Assembly (NCBI GenBank): GCA_022702705.1
Contig: CM040421.1
Location: forward strand, 62,804,197 to 62,868,196
DNA: 64,000 nucleotides
Source: Papilionanthe hookeriana x Papilionanthe teres
Taxonomy: Eukaryota > Streptophyta > Magnoliopsida > Asparagales > Orchidaceae
Direction: 5' to 3'
Shown: in pieces, positions 21,072 to 32,874 of the stretch
How positions within the stretch are numbered: position 1 is the first letter of the stretch
Layout of the letters: every line of letters starts with the position of its first letter
Notes under the pieces: generated by a model
The model's input: the letters and a program-made list of their open reading frames with translations, nothing else
The model's database searches: none
Told to the model about the DNA's origin: nothing
Made by a program: the position numbers and the translations under genes

Positions 21072-22223
21072 ATGTCTCCAATGTCAAAATGCTCGAAAGG
21101 AAAAGAAAAATTTGATTCCAACAAATTTGTCAGTTCTAAAACTGAGAATCGTTACATCGATGCACTCGCATCACAAAAATTGATTCCAGAGCAAGTTTTT
21201 AGTAAGCTAGGAGGAGAAATTAAGGAGATGATTTCTAGAAGGAATTGGGAAAGATATTGTTGCTTCTCCGCTGTTGCAGTTGTTTCTTTGGTGAGAGATT
21301 TCTATGCTAACTTGCCAGCAGCAAAAGTCAATTTTGTGATGGTTAGGGGGCAACAAGTAGATTTTTCATCTGTGGTAATTAATACTATTTACCTATTACC
21401 TCCTGCGATATTTTGTTTTTATGCGAATTTTCATCCTTCTGAGAGAGAGTTAGATGAGATTATGGCCTTTCTTACTGATGGAAGAGATTTGTGGAATATT
21501 ACAAAGGACAGAAGAGTGAATTTTTACGCCTCAAAATTGAATGCCACTTCAAAGGCATGACGTTTCTTTAACTCATCTAAGCTTCTTTCTTCTAGTCATG
21601 TCAGTGAAGTTACAAGGGAGAGAGCTGTTCTGAACTATTGTATTAAGCAGGGAAAGCCTTTAGATATTTGGGTTCTTATTTTTTATTATATTATGAACTG
21701 TGCCAGAACTGCTACTACTGCAGGTTTGGGATTTCCATTTCTGATTTATTCACTTTGTGAGCAGTTTTGTGTTAAGTCTGAAACATGGGAAGAGGATCTT
21801 CATCCCCTTAGACCTATTACATGTGTAAATGTGAACACTTACACTGTACATTCAATATTTGGCTGGAAAGGAGGATTTGTTAGAGCTTCAAGTGCTTCTG
21901 CTTATGTTGCTCCTACTGTTTCTACATCTCATGCTTCTACTACATATGCATTATCTTCCTGAGATTCATAAATTGGGTTATTACAGAAGATTTTAAAGAA
22001 GGTGAGTCTTACCCAATAGCATGTTAAAGATACGGATGGTAAGATTGAAAATATTGAAAGGTATATTATAAAACATGATGGATATGAGTAGAATTATCAG
22101 CAGTACATGGATAGAGTGATTAGAGGAGACCACACTGCTGAGATGCCCCCTTAACCTTTTTATATACCTTATGTGCCATCCAGAGACTGGGATGAAGATG
22201 ATGATGATGGGGATGATGATTAG
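21072..22223 (+). pseudogene. Athila-type ORF3, 'putative plant transposon protein' (copy 1)
   Basis: One frame runs from ATG 21072 to TAG 22221. It is open for 162 codons to TGA 21558, then for 133 more codons to TGA 21960, then a tail with several stops. The first stop replaces a Trp codon that the second block keeps (AAGGCATGG). Recognisable parts are FYANLPAAKVNFVMVRGQQV, WNITKDRRVNFYASKLNA, SSHVSEVTRERAVLNYCI, NCARTATTAGLGFPFLIYSL and LHPLRPITCVNV. From memory these match the domain annotated in plants as 'putative plant transposon protein', carried downstream of pol in Athila elements. The C-terminus is acidic (WDEDDDDGDDD). Function is unknown. Homologues are at 39559-40685 and, minus strand, 46390-47442. 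Confidence 0.75.
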
Positions 22224-23722
22224 GATTGTAGTGTAGAGTTTGTGATGTTGTTATGTGATTTTCTTATGTTTTATGATACTTTTATTTAGTGTTTTCATAT
22301 GTGATGCGATGTATTTTATTATGAACTCTAATGTTGTGTAGAATATAGTTGGACTATTTCTATTATGCACATTCAGATGTTTATGTGTTGGATTGAGGTT
22401 TTATGATGTAATATGTGATGTGTCTGTGGTAGTAAATGTTTTTATGTGTTTCTAGTGTTTAATGTTTTAGTAGTGTCTAATTTAATTCCTATAAATATTA
22501 GAAAAAAATTAGAACACTATTAGAAACCACTATTTATATAGCCTGTTTAAACTTTTCAAAATATGCTACATTTTATTTTCTAGTATGTTGTGATTTGTAT
22601 TGGTGTGTATTTGCTTTGAAAACCTCCACTATTGTAGAAGTCCTTTGAAATTTTGAAATTTCTATTTTATGAAAAACTGAAAAATTGAATTTAATTTCTT
22701 TTTACTCATTGTTTTTAAACTGTTATACTTGCATATTTAGAATATTAAAATTCCTGCAAGCATGTTATTCTAGTTTTTTAATTCTTACCCATGTATTATT
22801 TCTTATGCTTAAATGTTTTATCCAACTAAAAAATTAAAGTTTGGGGGAATTTAAAAACAAACTTTTAAAAAACTAAAATTTTATTTGTTCTCAAGAATAC
22901 TTAAATAAAATTTGATTTTTTGATTGAAAATAATTTTGTATATGAAGTTATTTTAGGGAAGCAAAATTTTGAATTTAGAAATGAGTTAGAGAATTTAGTT
23001 GAAATTTATAGTAATGATGAAAAATTTAAAGTTAAAAATTTTTTAGTAAAGAAATGTTAAATATAATTAAACTATCTTTAGTAAGAAGTGTTCTATTTTT
23101 GGAAAAATAGAAGATTTGACCTTTTATGTTTCAAAGCTTAATCTTCTTTTATTGAGAAATAATTTTAAACAATATTATTACAATTTTTAAGTGAAAGATA
23201 TATATCAGACCTTTATTGTAAATGAAAGTGTGAAATTCAAAATCATTAAAGGCCTATCCAGATACAGTAATCATTGCCTTATAAAAAAAAAGTAAAAAGA
23301 GAAAAATAGTATGTAAAAAGGAAGGAGAAGCTTGAGGAGTTAAGGGCCTAATAAAAAATTAGTTCCATACCTAAAGTTTAAAATATAAGTTTTGAGAAAA
23401 TTTAAAGCTTAAGGTTAATATAGTAAGTAAAATTATTTCCAAATGAAAATTTTTAAGTGAGAAAGGTGAAATGTTTGAATCCTATATTTTGAAAAATCTA
23501 CAAATATTTCTAAATTAGATAGGAACTAATATTTTTCATTATCCTTTACTCAAGAACCTTTTAAACTTTAAGTTGATCTCATTTACTATATTTTTTTTAA
23601 ATTGGACTATTTCATTTCTAGAACAAAATTTTAAAACTTTCATAAATAAACTCATTTACATAATTTGCATGTTAAGATTTTCTATGTGATTAAGTATCAC
23701 TTGAGGAGAAGTAACATTTTAA
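22224..23722. repeat. Athila-type 3' untranslated region (block I)
   Basis: AT-rich sequence between ORF3 and the LTR, colinear with 40686-42188. It contains AAAGTTTGGGGGAAT near 22836 and a purine-rich run near 23282-23330, which corresponds to the pyrimidine tract at 45434-45487 of the opposite-strand element. No gene is seen. Confidence 0.6.
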
Positions 23723-23735
23723 TTTTGGGGGATTT
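23723..23735 (+). other. polypurine tract of the Athila-type LTR
   Basis: TTTTGGGGGATT lies immediately before the LTR start TGATATACC. The minus-strand element has the same arrangement at 45006-45020. Confidence 0.6.
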
Positions 23736-25444
23736 TGATATACCTAAAATATATAGTGTTTTAAATCACATTTTTATACATATTTTTGATGATATTGCAC
23801 TTTAACGGAAGGTATTTTTGTGTTTTTCTTGTAGGTATAATTAAAATGACTGACTATGATGAAATGAGCAAATGAGGATCAAATTTGGAGCAAAAATTGA
23901 AAGGGTTGCAAAATTGGCCTTTGACGGCTAAGCGCTGAACCCTTAGCGCATAGGCACCACAGTTGAAGTGAAGAATTTTATTTGATTTTGGCGCAAATTT
24001 GAAGGGGTTTTTAAAACATCCTTTAGTTTAAACTTCACTAGCTTCCAATCAACACCAAAACTCATTTAAAATTTGAACAGATGGATGCATATTTGGTGGG
24101 TACATTAAATTCTGACAACTTTGAAGAGACACCAAGGCACCTTTTGGAAAATTTTAAAAAGAAAACTTAAAGATCAGAAAAATGGTTATTGTTGGAGGGT
24201 GTGATTAGTGTTAAGAGTTAAGTTTATGTTAGAGAGTTATTGAGAGCACACATTTCCACTTCACCACTTTTATTATCAATTGTATCTACTTTTTATTAAG
24301 AGTAGAATAGAGATTTGGAGTCAACAGAGTTAGGCGCCAACCTCTATTGTGTCTTGTGAAAGCAAAGTTTCAAATGAACTTTAAGAGTCTTGTGGAGAGG
24401 ATTTTCTGATAATTGTTTATCTTTGTTTTACCTTTGGTTTTAAAGTAAAACTTGTTGTGTTTTTCACTATGATTTCTACTTTTAAATCAAGTTGTGATTG
24501 TGTTTTCTCCATGGATTCTGAGTAGTTTTCTTTATCTTTTTTGTTTTAAATGATGAAGTAATTAAATTATGGAAGGAAGATGTGTGAAGTATAGGATTTC
24601 AATGTTGGAAGAAGTTGTGATGATTCACTACCTTGCACTTCATTTACTTCTTCATTTGGTCAATTAAGATGTTAAAATTTGTTGAGAGATTATGTAAGAT
24701 CTATTGTGGTATTGTCTCAATCAACAATTGAAAAGAATCACATGCAATTGTATGGATGAGAATTGTAGTCCAAATGGTTGGGTGCAAATAAATATGAAGA
24801 TATGCTTATAATGTGGAGTAAAATTAGAGGATTTTAGAGAGAAAGACTAAAGCCCCCTAATTTGGTTTGATGTGAAAAATTTTATAATGAGATGTTAGCC
24901 CCCGGTGGAGGTAATCGAGGGAACTCTAGAGTGAGAGCTAGTATCTTTCTTGCCTAACCCATCTACAAGATTTCATATCATCAAATTAACCAATATTTTT
25001 TATAGAACCAAGCGAGAGTAAAGAATATAATTGCTTCTATTTGGCACAACACATTTTAGATACTTTCACAACGAAATTCAATAATTATTACTGATTCATT
25101 GAACGAGGAAAAAGATATTTTTTTCTCATTTGCTTTCATACTATTTTATAGTTGTGTTAATTTTAGTTGTTTGCTTTACTTTTTATTTAGAAAATACCAA
25201 AAACAAATTTGAAAAAATTTATATCTTAAAACATACTTTACAAAATTATTTTAAAAAATAAAAAGTTATTTTTAGTATTTCTTTAAAATTTTAGACATTT
25301 CTCTGTGGGTTCGATAGCTCTGGGCTTAATCAAAAAATAATACATTACTTGATAAATGATATGTATAATTGCGTAGTATCCCATATTATAAATAATTAAA
25401 GTATAATTTCATATCTAAACGTAAGGGTAAATATTCGGGGATCA
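23736..25444 (+). repeat. Athila-type LTR (block I)
   Basis: It starts TGATATACCTAAAAT after the polypurine tract and ends TTCGGGGATCA, about 1.7 kb. It matches the minus-strand LTR at 43253-45005, for example in CTCTGTGGGTTCGATAGC (25316) against the corresponding CCCTGTAGGATCGATAACC. The GCGCC-rich cluster at 23925-23960 is inside it. Gene relic copy C begins at the next base, so the LTR end is a clean junction. No matching 5' LTR was found upstream. Confidence 0.65.
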
Positions 25445-25446
25445 CC

Positions 25447-25779
25447 TAGCTCCCATTATGCACCTCATCAAAAATTCCCTAGTTGTGCTTTCTCTTCATG
25501 GATCCAAACCTCAAAGCGAAGCCCATTTTCAATACAAACTCGATATGAACTTACAAACACTACCTCAGATTCGTGAGTGATATTTGACGATCAAACGGAA
25601 CAATGATCTATAAGAACCTTATTGTTAGCATGGATGTTGGCGCCATTAATGTGCAATGGAGCTTCATTATCTCTAGAAATGTAGACTAATGTTATTTTTT
25701 GTGAAAGACGGGATCGTCGATTTGGGGGGGTCGTGAGATAGAATTTGAAAGATTGGATTTCTAGAGTAATGTGATCCAT
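25447..25779 (-). pseudogene. gene relic, copy C (N-terminal part only)
   Basis: From ATG 25779 the minus strand reads MDHITLEIQSFKFYLTTPPN, then KITLVYISR and INGANIHANNKVLIDHCSV, and on to the FEV core region. This is the same gene as copies A and B. The C-terminal half is absent: homology ends at the Athila LTR edge (25444). Unlike copy A it keeps CGA-CGA at the Arg pair. Copy C was therefore cut by the LTR-bearing sequence. Confidence 0.6.
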
Positions 25780-26425
25780 TATGAAGAGTGGAAACTAATC
25801 CCTTTTGCTTTTCTTATTGCTTCAAAATTTCTTTACTCCTGAAATATTCTTTCTTTGGAGTTTAAGATGGCAACTCCCATGATTGATTTATAGAAAACAC
25901 CTTAGGGAGAGATAGAATGAGAGATTTAAGGTTTCGATAAAAAATGTGGGTTTATCTATGACACCTTGGGGCTTTGTTTTTGGAAGCTTTTAATTTTCTT
26001 TGGGATCATAGCAAGTAGGTAAGCTTGATCTCAGAAAAATAACTATTTTTAATGCTCTAACAGTACTCTTTTCAGGGTTATATTTTGGAAAGGCTTTCAC
26101 CCCTTCAACTCAAAATTTTAGCCAAAAATTTAAATTTTTGTTTCTTAAAAATCAAGAAAACAAACAAGATTTGCATATATATCATACAATTCCTTTGTAT
26201 TTACATAAATTATATTTAAAATTTATTATTTAGTTTAGGTCATTTTAGCTATTGTTTGGAAATGAATAAGAGCTATTATTGAGAAGGATTTGATTAATAG
26301 TTTTCTCTTAATTTATTCGGTATTTTATCATCTAAATTTTGAAAGAACTCCACTTAATATGCTTTTCATCAAGAGGAAAGAATTTAAAATAATATTAGTC
26401 TAAAGCTAAATTGAAATTATTTCTT

Positions 26426-26427
<2 letters not shown>

Positions 26428-26488
<61 letters not shown>

Positions 26489-26492
26489 TATG
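26428..26492. repeat. (AT)n microsatellite
   Basis: An AT dinucleotide tract of about 55 bp with one AC interruption near its end. Confidence 0.95.
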
Positions 26493-27022
26493 ATTGTATG
26501 AATGGTAAAATTTGTTTAGATGATCTATGAGATTTAGATGTGATTGCATGATGCGTTCATATTTTGTCCACTTAATATGCTCATTTTTACTTTAAAATTC
26601 ATTATTTTATTCTTATTAAAAGAACTATCATTTGTGATTATAAATGTCATGCAACCACATTATTTAATTTTGAGACCATTGATAATTCTAATGAGTTGAA
26701 TTTTTAAATAGTAAGTTGTTTATTTTAAATAGATTGAATAGAAATTAAGTATTTAAAATCAAATATTTAATATAAGCATCTCTATTTTCTACCTTCTTTT
26801 TTGCTAAAATGTATATTATTTGGGGTCTTAGATAATTTTTTTGATTAATTGAACCTTATTTAAATAGATTTTAAAGTACTCACTAAATATATTTAATTCT
26901 AAAAAATAAAAATGAGTACATTCTCATAATAAATTGAAATGAACTCTAAATAATTTTCGACAGTTCTGACATGATCAATATACAATAATCCCTAAAATTA
27001 AAAAATTCAAATAAGTTAAATG

Positions 27023-27319
27023 TGTTGTGAAAAATGATGACAATAAAATGAAAATTGGAATGAAAAAATCGCAAAACAGCAGGAGACACACAGATTTATG
27101 TGGTTTGACAAATTGCCTACTTCTACGGAGTTGCAGAGGATTTCATATTTTGGAGGATCAAACACTGGAGATCACGTCGACTTAGAAGATTACTCTCTCT
27201 CTCTACACCTCTAATCTCTCCTCTCTCACTCTCTCTACCAGAGATCCACAGCGAAGAAAAAAAACCGGGAAAAACTAGCCTAGCAATTAGAGTGGACCGA
27301 GCTCCATCAATCTTCAACA
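27023..27319. mobile_element. solo-LTR-like insertion, copia/TRIM-like
   Basis: The segment interrupts unit Y relative to the other copies. It starts TGTTGTGAAAAATGATGA and ends ATCTTCAACA (TG...CA), about 297 bp. It contains ACACACAGATTTATGTGG and TTGCCTACTTCTACGG, wording I associate with a common plant copia-type LTR, plus a CT-rich stretch. I could not confirm a 5-bp target duplication. Confidence 0.45.
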
Positions 27320-28086
27320 AAAAAGATTAATAGAAAATTTATTTGAATTTGAAATTAGTCGAATTTCTTATAAGATATCCAACATAAAAGATTGAACTTT
27401 TTTTTTGTATTCTTCATTAATTTTGAACAATATAGCACAACCTGAGATTTTTTGTTTTTTTTTTTAATAAGGCTCATTGAGTGTCTCAATTATATGCATT
27501 ACGATTTATCATGAGGAAAATAATACAACAAATATAATTAAAATAATCACTATTGTGAAAAGTTGTCAGTGACGACACCAGCTATTGACGCTGCATAACT
27601 ATTGTTGGTTTTTGTATGTCGCCACCCTTCGTCAGTCACTGAATGCCACATCCAAGCATTCTTAGTCTAAAAATTAGAACAATGAATTTTTGATGCTTGA
27701 AACATTCTTTAGTCCGAATATCATAATTTAGTCAGAACAGTTTTGACGGGGAACCCCATGCAAGTCACAATTAAATTTTGAAACTAATGACATCATGAGT
27801 TATACAATAAATGCAACAAATAGCTACTTAAAATGAAAAGATTAATTGATTTGAAATCACATAAAGCCTCTCACGGCTAATGGCGATCATGACATAAGAC
27901 AACATGTACGTATAAAACGTAAATATAGGCTACAAACAAAAGACAATAACTTTAGAAACAACGTAGGCAAGAGTTTGATTAGCTATTGTGTTTAGCTTTT
28001 CTAACCCTTTGGTTATATTGATTATTATGGAGCATGACTGAAAATTTTGAAGAAAATATAAAATAATAAAAAGTAAATGATAAAAG

Positions 28087-28088
<2 letters not shown>

Positions 28089-28157
<69 letters not shown>
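28089..28157. repeat. (AT)n microsatellite
   Basis: About 68 bp of AT dinucleotides at the position equivalent to 1243-1303. It creates a spurious poly-Tyr/Ile open frame on the minus strand. Confidence 0.95.
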
Positions 28158-28160
<3 letters not shown>

Positions 28161-29118
28161 GAATATATCTGTAATAATTAAAATGGGCTCTAAAGAGTTT
28201 CGACAATTTCCGTCATGGACGTAATGACTCACGATGCCAAATCTTAGTGGTTTTTTGGTCATTTTCAATTAAATTAAAATAACCAAGTTTTAAGATTATA
28301 CAAACTAATAATAAAATTAAAAACTTGTTTGATGGATAATAATTCAAATTAAATAAAACAAATTACCAAATTTAGCCCACTAAATCCTTAGGAAGAGAAA
28401 CTCAAGATGATTAAATTCAAATTTGCTTAAACTATATAATAATACCTGAAAATAAAAAATTCAAATAAGCTGAATGATTCAAATAACATTTATTTTAAGG
28501 AGAAATGAGCTGAAAAATTTATGAGAAAATTTATTATGATCAATTTTTTTAGTTTTGATGCTAAAAGGCAAGTTTAAGCGTAATATTTTAATATATATTC
28601 CTCACATAATGTGTGAACTTAGTCTCCAAGCAGGCTTTACGTAAACCATCAATGTACAATTATTATCAATGTACAATAAAAAGGAGTATAACAAAACCTT
28701 ATTTAAATATAAGATAAATATTTAAACTTTTCTTAAACTAGAAAATTATTTTTTCTTATTTCACCTCTATCATTTGAGTACTAGTAGGATGAAAAATTTA
28801 TTGTGCATAATCTGCAATCAATTGTATTGTAAATTAAAAAATATAAGTATATTTGTAAATATTTCATATAGTATACTATTTCCAAACATTATAAATTCAT
28901 GAAAAAAATAAATTGCAGATCGTTTTGTTTTAATTCAATCAACAAGCAACGAAATAAAGGAATGTCAAATTAAATTGGATGTACAAATAAAAAATAAATA
29001 TTATGACATTAGGATACTATTTGGGAAAGAAACAAATGATAAAATATAACATATTAGAATTGCTTACATATATTAGTATGTGACCAATGATCCTTTTCTA
29101 GAAAAAAAAATGAAGAGA

Positions 29119-29121
<3 letters not shown>

Positions 29122-29195
<74 letters not shown>
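29122..29195. repeat. (AT)n microsatellite at the 3' end of gene relic B
   Basis: About 72 bp of AT dinucleotides. Copy A has only ~12 bp of AT here (2219-2230), and copy D has none, so the tract expanded after the copies separated. Confidence 0.95.
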
Positions 29196-29197
<2 letters not shown>

Positions 29198-29878
29198 TCA
29201 AAATAACTTAATCCTACTAATCTTTTTAAAGAGGGCCTCGAAATAAATAGCCCAACTCCTATGCATGCCACCCAAACACCCACATTTAACGCCCAACTAA
29301 TATTTTACCTCGCCATTCGATCTCCATCTTCCTTCCTTTTTTCCTTCACATAATCGGGATCATCAAATCCTCCCATTTCATCTTTCTTATTTTCTGCCTC
29401 CGTCTCATCTTCCTCCTTTATTTTCTGCAACATAGGATTAATTTTTTTTCTCCTTAGCTTCATTCGTTCTCGCATAAGAAGCCCTTGCTTTGTCACTACA
29501 CTTATCTCCGCCCATTCCGACAGTTGATTTCTTCTTACGCCCTCACTTCCCATCTTTCATCTCCCGTTGGAAAATCCCTTGTAGAGCTTTCTCTCCCCGG
29601 ATCCCGTACCTCAAAGCAAATCTCATTGCCAATACAAACTTGATTTGAACTTGCAAATACTACCTCTGATTCGTTAGTGATATCCATCGATCGCACACAC
29701 GACAAAGTTCTATTAGAGCCTCTTTATTAGCAGTGATGTTGGTGTCATTAATCACAATGCAGCCATTAATTCTAGGAAGGTAAACTAATGATATCTTTTG
29801 TGGGAGATGGGATCTTCGATTCGGGGGGATGATAAGATGGAGTTTGAAAGATTGGAACACAAGAGCAATGTGATCTAT
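29198..29878 (-). pseudogene. gene relic, copy B
   Basis: Equivalent to copy A over its full length. The C-terminal frame contains LSEWAEISVVTKQGLLMRER and KKDEMGGFDDPDYVKEKRKE. The N-terminal frame contains FQSFKLHLIIPPNRRSHLPQ and NDTNITANKEALIELCRV. Differences from A: the start codon is ATA instead of ATG (29876-29878), the CGA-AGA Arg pair is intact, and a small indel and a lost base between the two halves break the frame. The TATA box is kept at 29987-29994. It is a pseudogene with lesions independent of copy A. Confidence 0.6.
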
Positions 29879-31740
29879 TATGAAGAATGGATAACGAATC
29901 TCTTTTGCTTTCCTTTTTTATTAGAATTTTTTTTTCTTATGAAATATTCTCTCTTCGGAGTGTGAGATGACAACCCCATGATGTATTATTTATAGGGAGC
30001 ACATAGGAGGAGAGATTTAAGGTTTAGATAAAAAAATGATTTTATCAATGACACATTGCGGCTGTATTTTTGGAAATTTTGAATTGTCTTCTAGATAATA
30101 AAGTCTTCGTAAACTTGATGTCGTGGCAAAAGCACGTATTTTTTTTTATAGTCCAATACTCCACTTTTTCAGGGGCTATATTTTAGAACTGCTTTGGTTC
30201 TTTCAAATCAATATTTTAACCACGAGTTCAAATTTTATTTTTTTAAATCATGCAAAACAAAAAGATTTACATATACATCACACAATTTCTATGTATTTAT
30301 TGTTTAAAAGGTTCTTTCTTATTTTACTTGGTATTTGATCATCAAACGTTCGAAAATTTCCACTTAAATATGCTTTCATTATGAATGAAGAATTTTAAAT
30401 GATATTAGTTTAAAGCTAAAATGAAACTATTTTATATGTGCAAGAAATTTTGGATGATCTATGAATTTAAATGCTATTTTTTAAGTAGCTCAATTCTACT
30501 TTGAAATTCATTAGTTACTCCATCTTATTTAATGCACAATCATTTGTGACAAAGAATGTTATGCAACCTGAATACTTTAATTTTTAGACTCATGATAATT
30601 CTAACGAGTTGAATATTTAAATAATAAGTTATTAATTTAAAATAGATTAAATAGAAATTTTAAAATCTCTAAAATGTATAACAATCCAAAGTAAAAAAAA
30701 ACAAAATACAAAATTTTGCCCACTAAATCCCGAGGGAAGAGAAATCCCTAAGAAAATTAAATTCAAATTAGTTTAAATTATAAATTAATCTCTAAAATTA
30801 AAAAATTTAAATAAGTTAAAGCATTCAAAGAATATTTCTTTTAACTTGAAATGAGTCGAAATGTTTACAAGAAATCTCGACAAGAACAATTTGAACTTTT
30901 TGTACGTTTTATTAACTTTGAGCAATATAGCACAACCTATATTTTTGTTTGATAAAGTTCATTGAGAATGTCTCCCATTATGTGGTGTTTATTTCATGGA
31001 AGGTCGTGCTCTAGCTAAGAAAATTACATGGGCAAATATTATTTATGAAACAAACATGATAATTTGAGTCCAAAGAACAATATATCCTTTTGTCATATTT
31101 TATTACATATGCAACAATTTGTGTATAAGGAAAATAATACAACCCATATAATCTAAATACATCATGTGAAAAGTTATCGGTGGCCACATCTCACATGCCA
31201 TAGGTTACAAATAAATTTTGTTAGTTGCTGCATATCGTCGCCTTTCATCGACCACCAAATGCCACATGCAAGTTTCTTTATTTTAAAAGTTGGAGCACTC
31301 CGTTTAAAAAATTATGTTGGTGAATATTTCATACTTGAAACATTTCTTGTTCTAATGCTTCATAATTTAGTCAGAACTTTTGTTGCATGACCTTTAACTT
31401 GTGACGGAGAACTCCATGGATTCAATCCATAATTAAAATTTAAAAGTATTCACATAATGAATTATACAAGAAGTGCAACATATAGCTATATCAAACAAAA
31501 TAAAGTTAAATCGATGTGAAATCATAGAGTGACACAAATGGCTAATCACGTGTAAAATATGAATATAGTCCGACAACGAAGTCAATACTTTTAGAAGCAA
31601 CACTTGCAAGAGATTCATTAGCTATTGCATTTAATTTTTCTAGCTTTTTAAGTATATTGATTGTTAGGGAACATAATTGAAATTTTGAAGCAAATTTAAC
31701 GAAGATAATAAAAGATTTTCATGCATCAGGAATGGGATAT
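29879..31740. repeat. unit Y, then start of a further unit X
   Basis: 29879-31130 is the 5' flank of relic B. From about 31130 the sequence matches the start of unit X again (ATAAGGAAAATAATACAAC, then CATATCGTCGCC and the GACGGAGAACTCCATGGA region), so another unit begins head-to-tail. In block I most of 30480-31741 is missing. No gene is seen. Confidence 0.6.
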
Positions 31741-31892
31741 AATTATTCCAAATTAACTATGATAATAATAGATTCATTTAATTTGGAAAAAATCCCCTTT
31801 TGTGCAGATCCGAATCCCTAAATCGGTGATAGGACGAACGCCCAACCCGAGGGACTTACACCACCGGCCGCACCAATGAGCCAGGCTTTACG
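31741..31892 (-). mobile_element. tRNA-derived SINE, copy 2, with target-site duplication
   Basis: Same element as 3660-3806: box A TGGCTCATTGG is intact on the minus strand, box B is damaged. Near-identical sequences flank it (GCATCAGGAATGGGATATA on the left at 31722, CATCATGAATGGGATATA on the right at 31895), a plausible ~18 bp target duplication with two changes. The 3' part differs from copy 1 and carries the 31761-31795 inverted stretch. Confidence 0.55.
31761..31795. repeat. left arm of a 35-bp inverted pair (partner 32178-32213)
   Basis: The reverse complement begins GGATTTTTTCCAAATTAAAT and equals 10060-10094 exactly over 35 nt, and 32178-32213 with one extra T. The two arms in this block face each other across ~380 bp containing the SINE and the short AT tract. 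In block I only the right arm exists. Confidence 0.75.
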
Positions 31893-31930
31893 CACATCAT
31901 GAATGGGATATATATATATATATTATAACG
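31893..31930. other. unoccupied LINE target site
   Basis: CATCATGAATGGGATATATA is followed by a ~17-bp AT tract and then TATAACGTTACC. The same two flanks stand at 3808-3820 and 9801-9812, separated by the LINE. This paralogous locus is thus the pre-insertion state. Confidence 0.85.
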
Positions 31931-32239
31931 TTACCTTTTTCATTCAAATTGGTGTCTATTTAAATTATTCTTAAAATAATTTCAATGTGAAATAAATATA
32001 TTTTTTAATATATCACTTATTATCATTATATACTTATAGCCTCAAACCTTTTGTAATACACATTAATTAAGATATTAAGCTTTATCACTCACCCTTCTTT
32101 TTTGTCAACAGATAACATATCAATATTTCTTTGAAGCTATACGTTAGTATAAAATATATTTTGAAAAATAATAAAGTGGATTTTTTTCCAAATTAAATGA
32201 ATCTATTATTATCAAATTCTTGAAAGAAAAACCATTGAT

Positions 32240-32856
32240 CTTTAACATAAAATAAATCATTTCAAAATTCAAAACCCAACAATAGGATAGTTTGGGAAGT
32301 CACCGAAGTTCACTTCATATCCGTGACATCCCTTACTTTTCTTCATTTGTATTCCCAAAATAAGTGTTCCTATATTTGACCTATTCTCATTGAAATCCAA
32401 ATATCCAATTGTTTGAAAACTTTAAACTTTGGAAATTCTTGAAAGCAAAACCACTGAACTTTATCAAGAGTTTTCTTAAGTAACTACAGTAATTTAGGAT
32501 GTAATTAACTATAGGGGCTTGACTCTATAGGGAACTCTAGAACCCAAGTAATATAAATAATATCTTGTCTTTTGTACTAGATAGGGGAACTTGTCAGTCA
32601 ACATAAAACTTATTTCGCAGACCAAACAAATGTCATGAATTCATTAGTTTATTTAATTGAGCCTCATCAATAAGTGACATTTCTATTCTTTGGAATATAC
32701 ATATGACTTGCATTGTAGTGCTCGTTTATTTAAACTATTGTTTATATGAGATCATTTTGATTTCATATTTTCAAATTAAAAATAATATTTTCTAAATTAC
32801 ATATATATTAAATTAAATTGGAACATTTTGTAACGGCGATGAGATACAAGACACCA
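32240..32856 (+). repeat. 3' part of a long LTR (truncated, block II)
   Basis: Counterpart of 10126-10738 with the same left breakpoint, showing that the truncated LTR was already there before the duplication. It ends near GATGAGATACAAG and is followed by CTATCGGGGTCCATT. Confidence 0.65.
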
Positions 32857-32874
32857 TTCCTATCGGGGTCCATT

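Larger units (their letters stand above)
25780..27506. repeat. unit Y flank of copy C, with an LTR-like insertion
   Basis: Colinear with 29879-31130 (same gene 5' flank, AT-rich) apart from an (AT)n tract at 26428-26492 and the 27023-27319 insertion. Together with copies B and A it shows that the gene and its flanks form a tandem array with a period of roughly 3.6-4.1 kb. Confidence 0.6.
27507..29197. repeat. unit X, copy B
   Basis: Colinear with 605-2232 and with the same landmarks (GGGGAACCCCATGCAAG near 27750, GATGCTAAAAGGCAAG near 28556). It contains (AT)n tracts at 28089-28157 and 29122-29195. There is no LTR at its left edge, unlike block I, so the LTR ending at 604 is an independent insertion or rearrangement. 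Confidence 0.7.

Noticed and set aside
27979..28206. 75-codon minus-strand frame rich in Tyr and Ile
   Set aside because: It is a translation of the (AT)n microsatellite.
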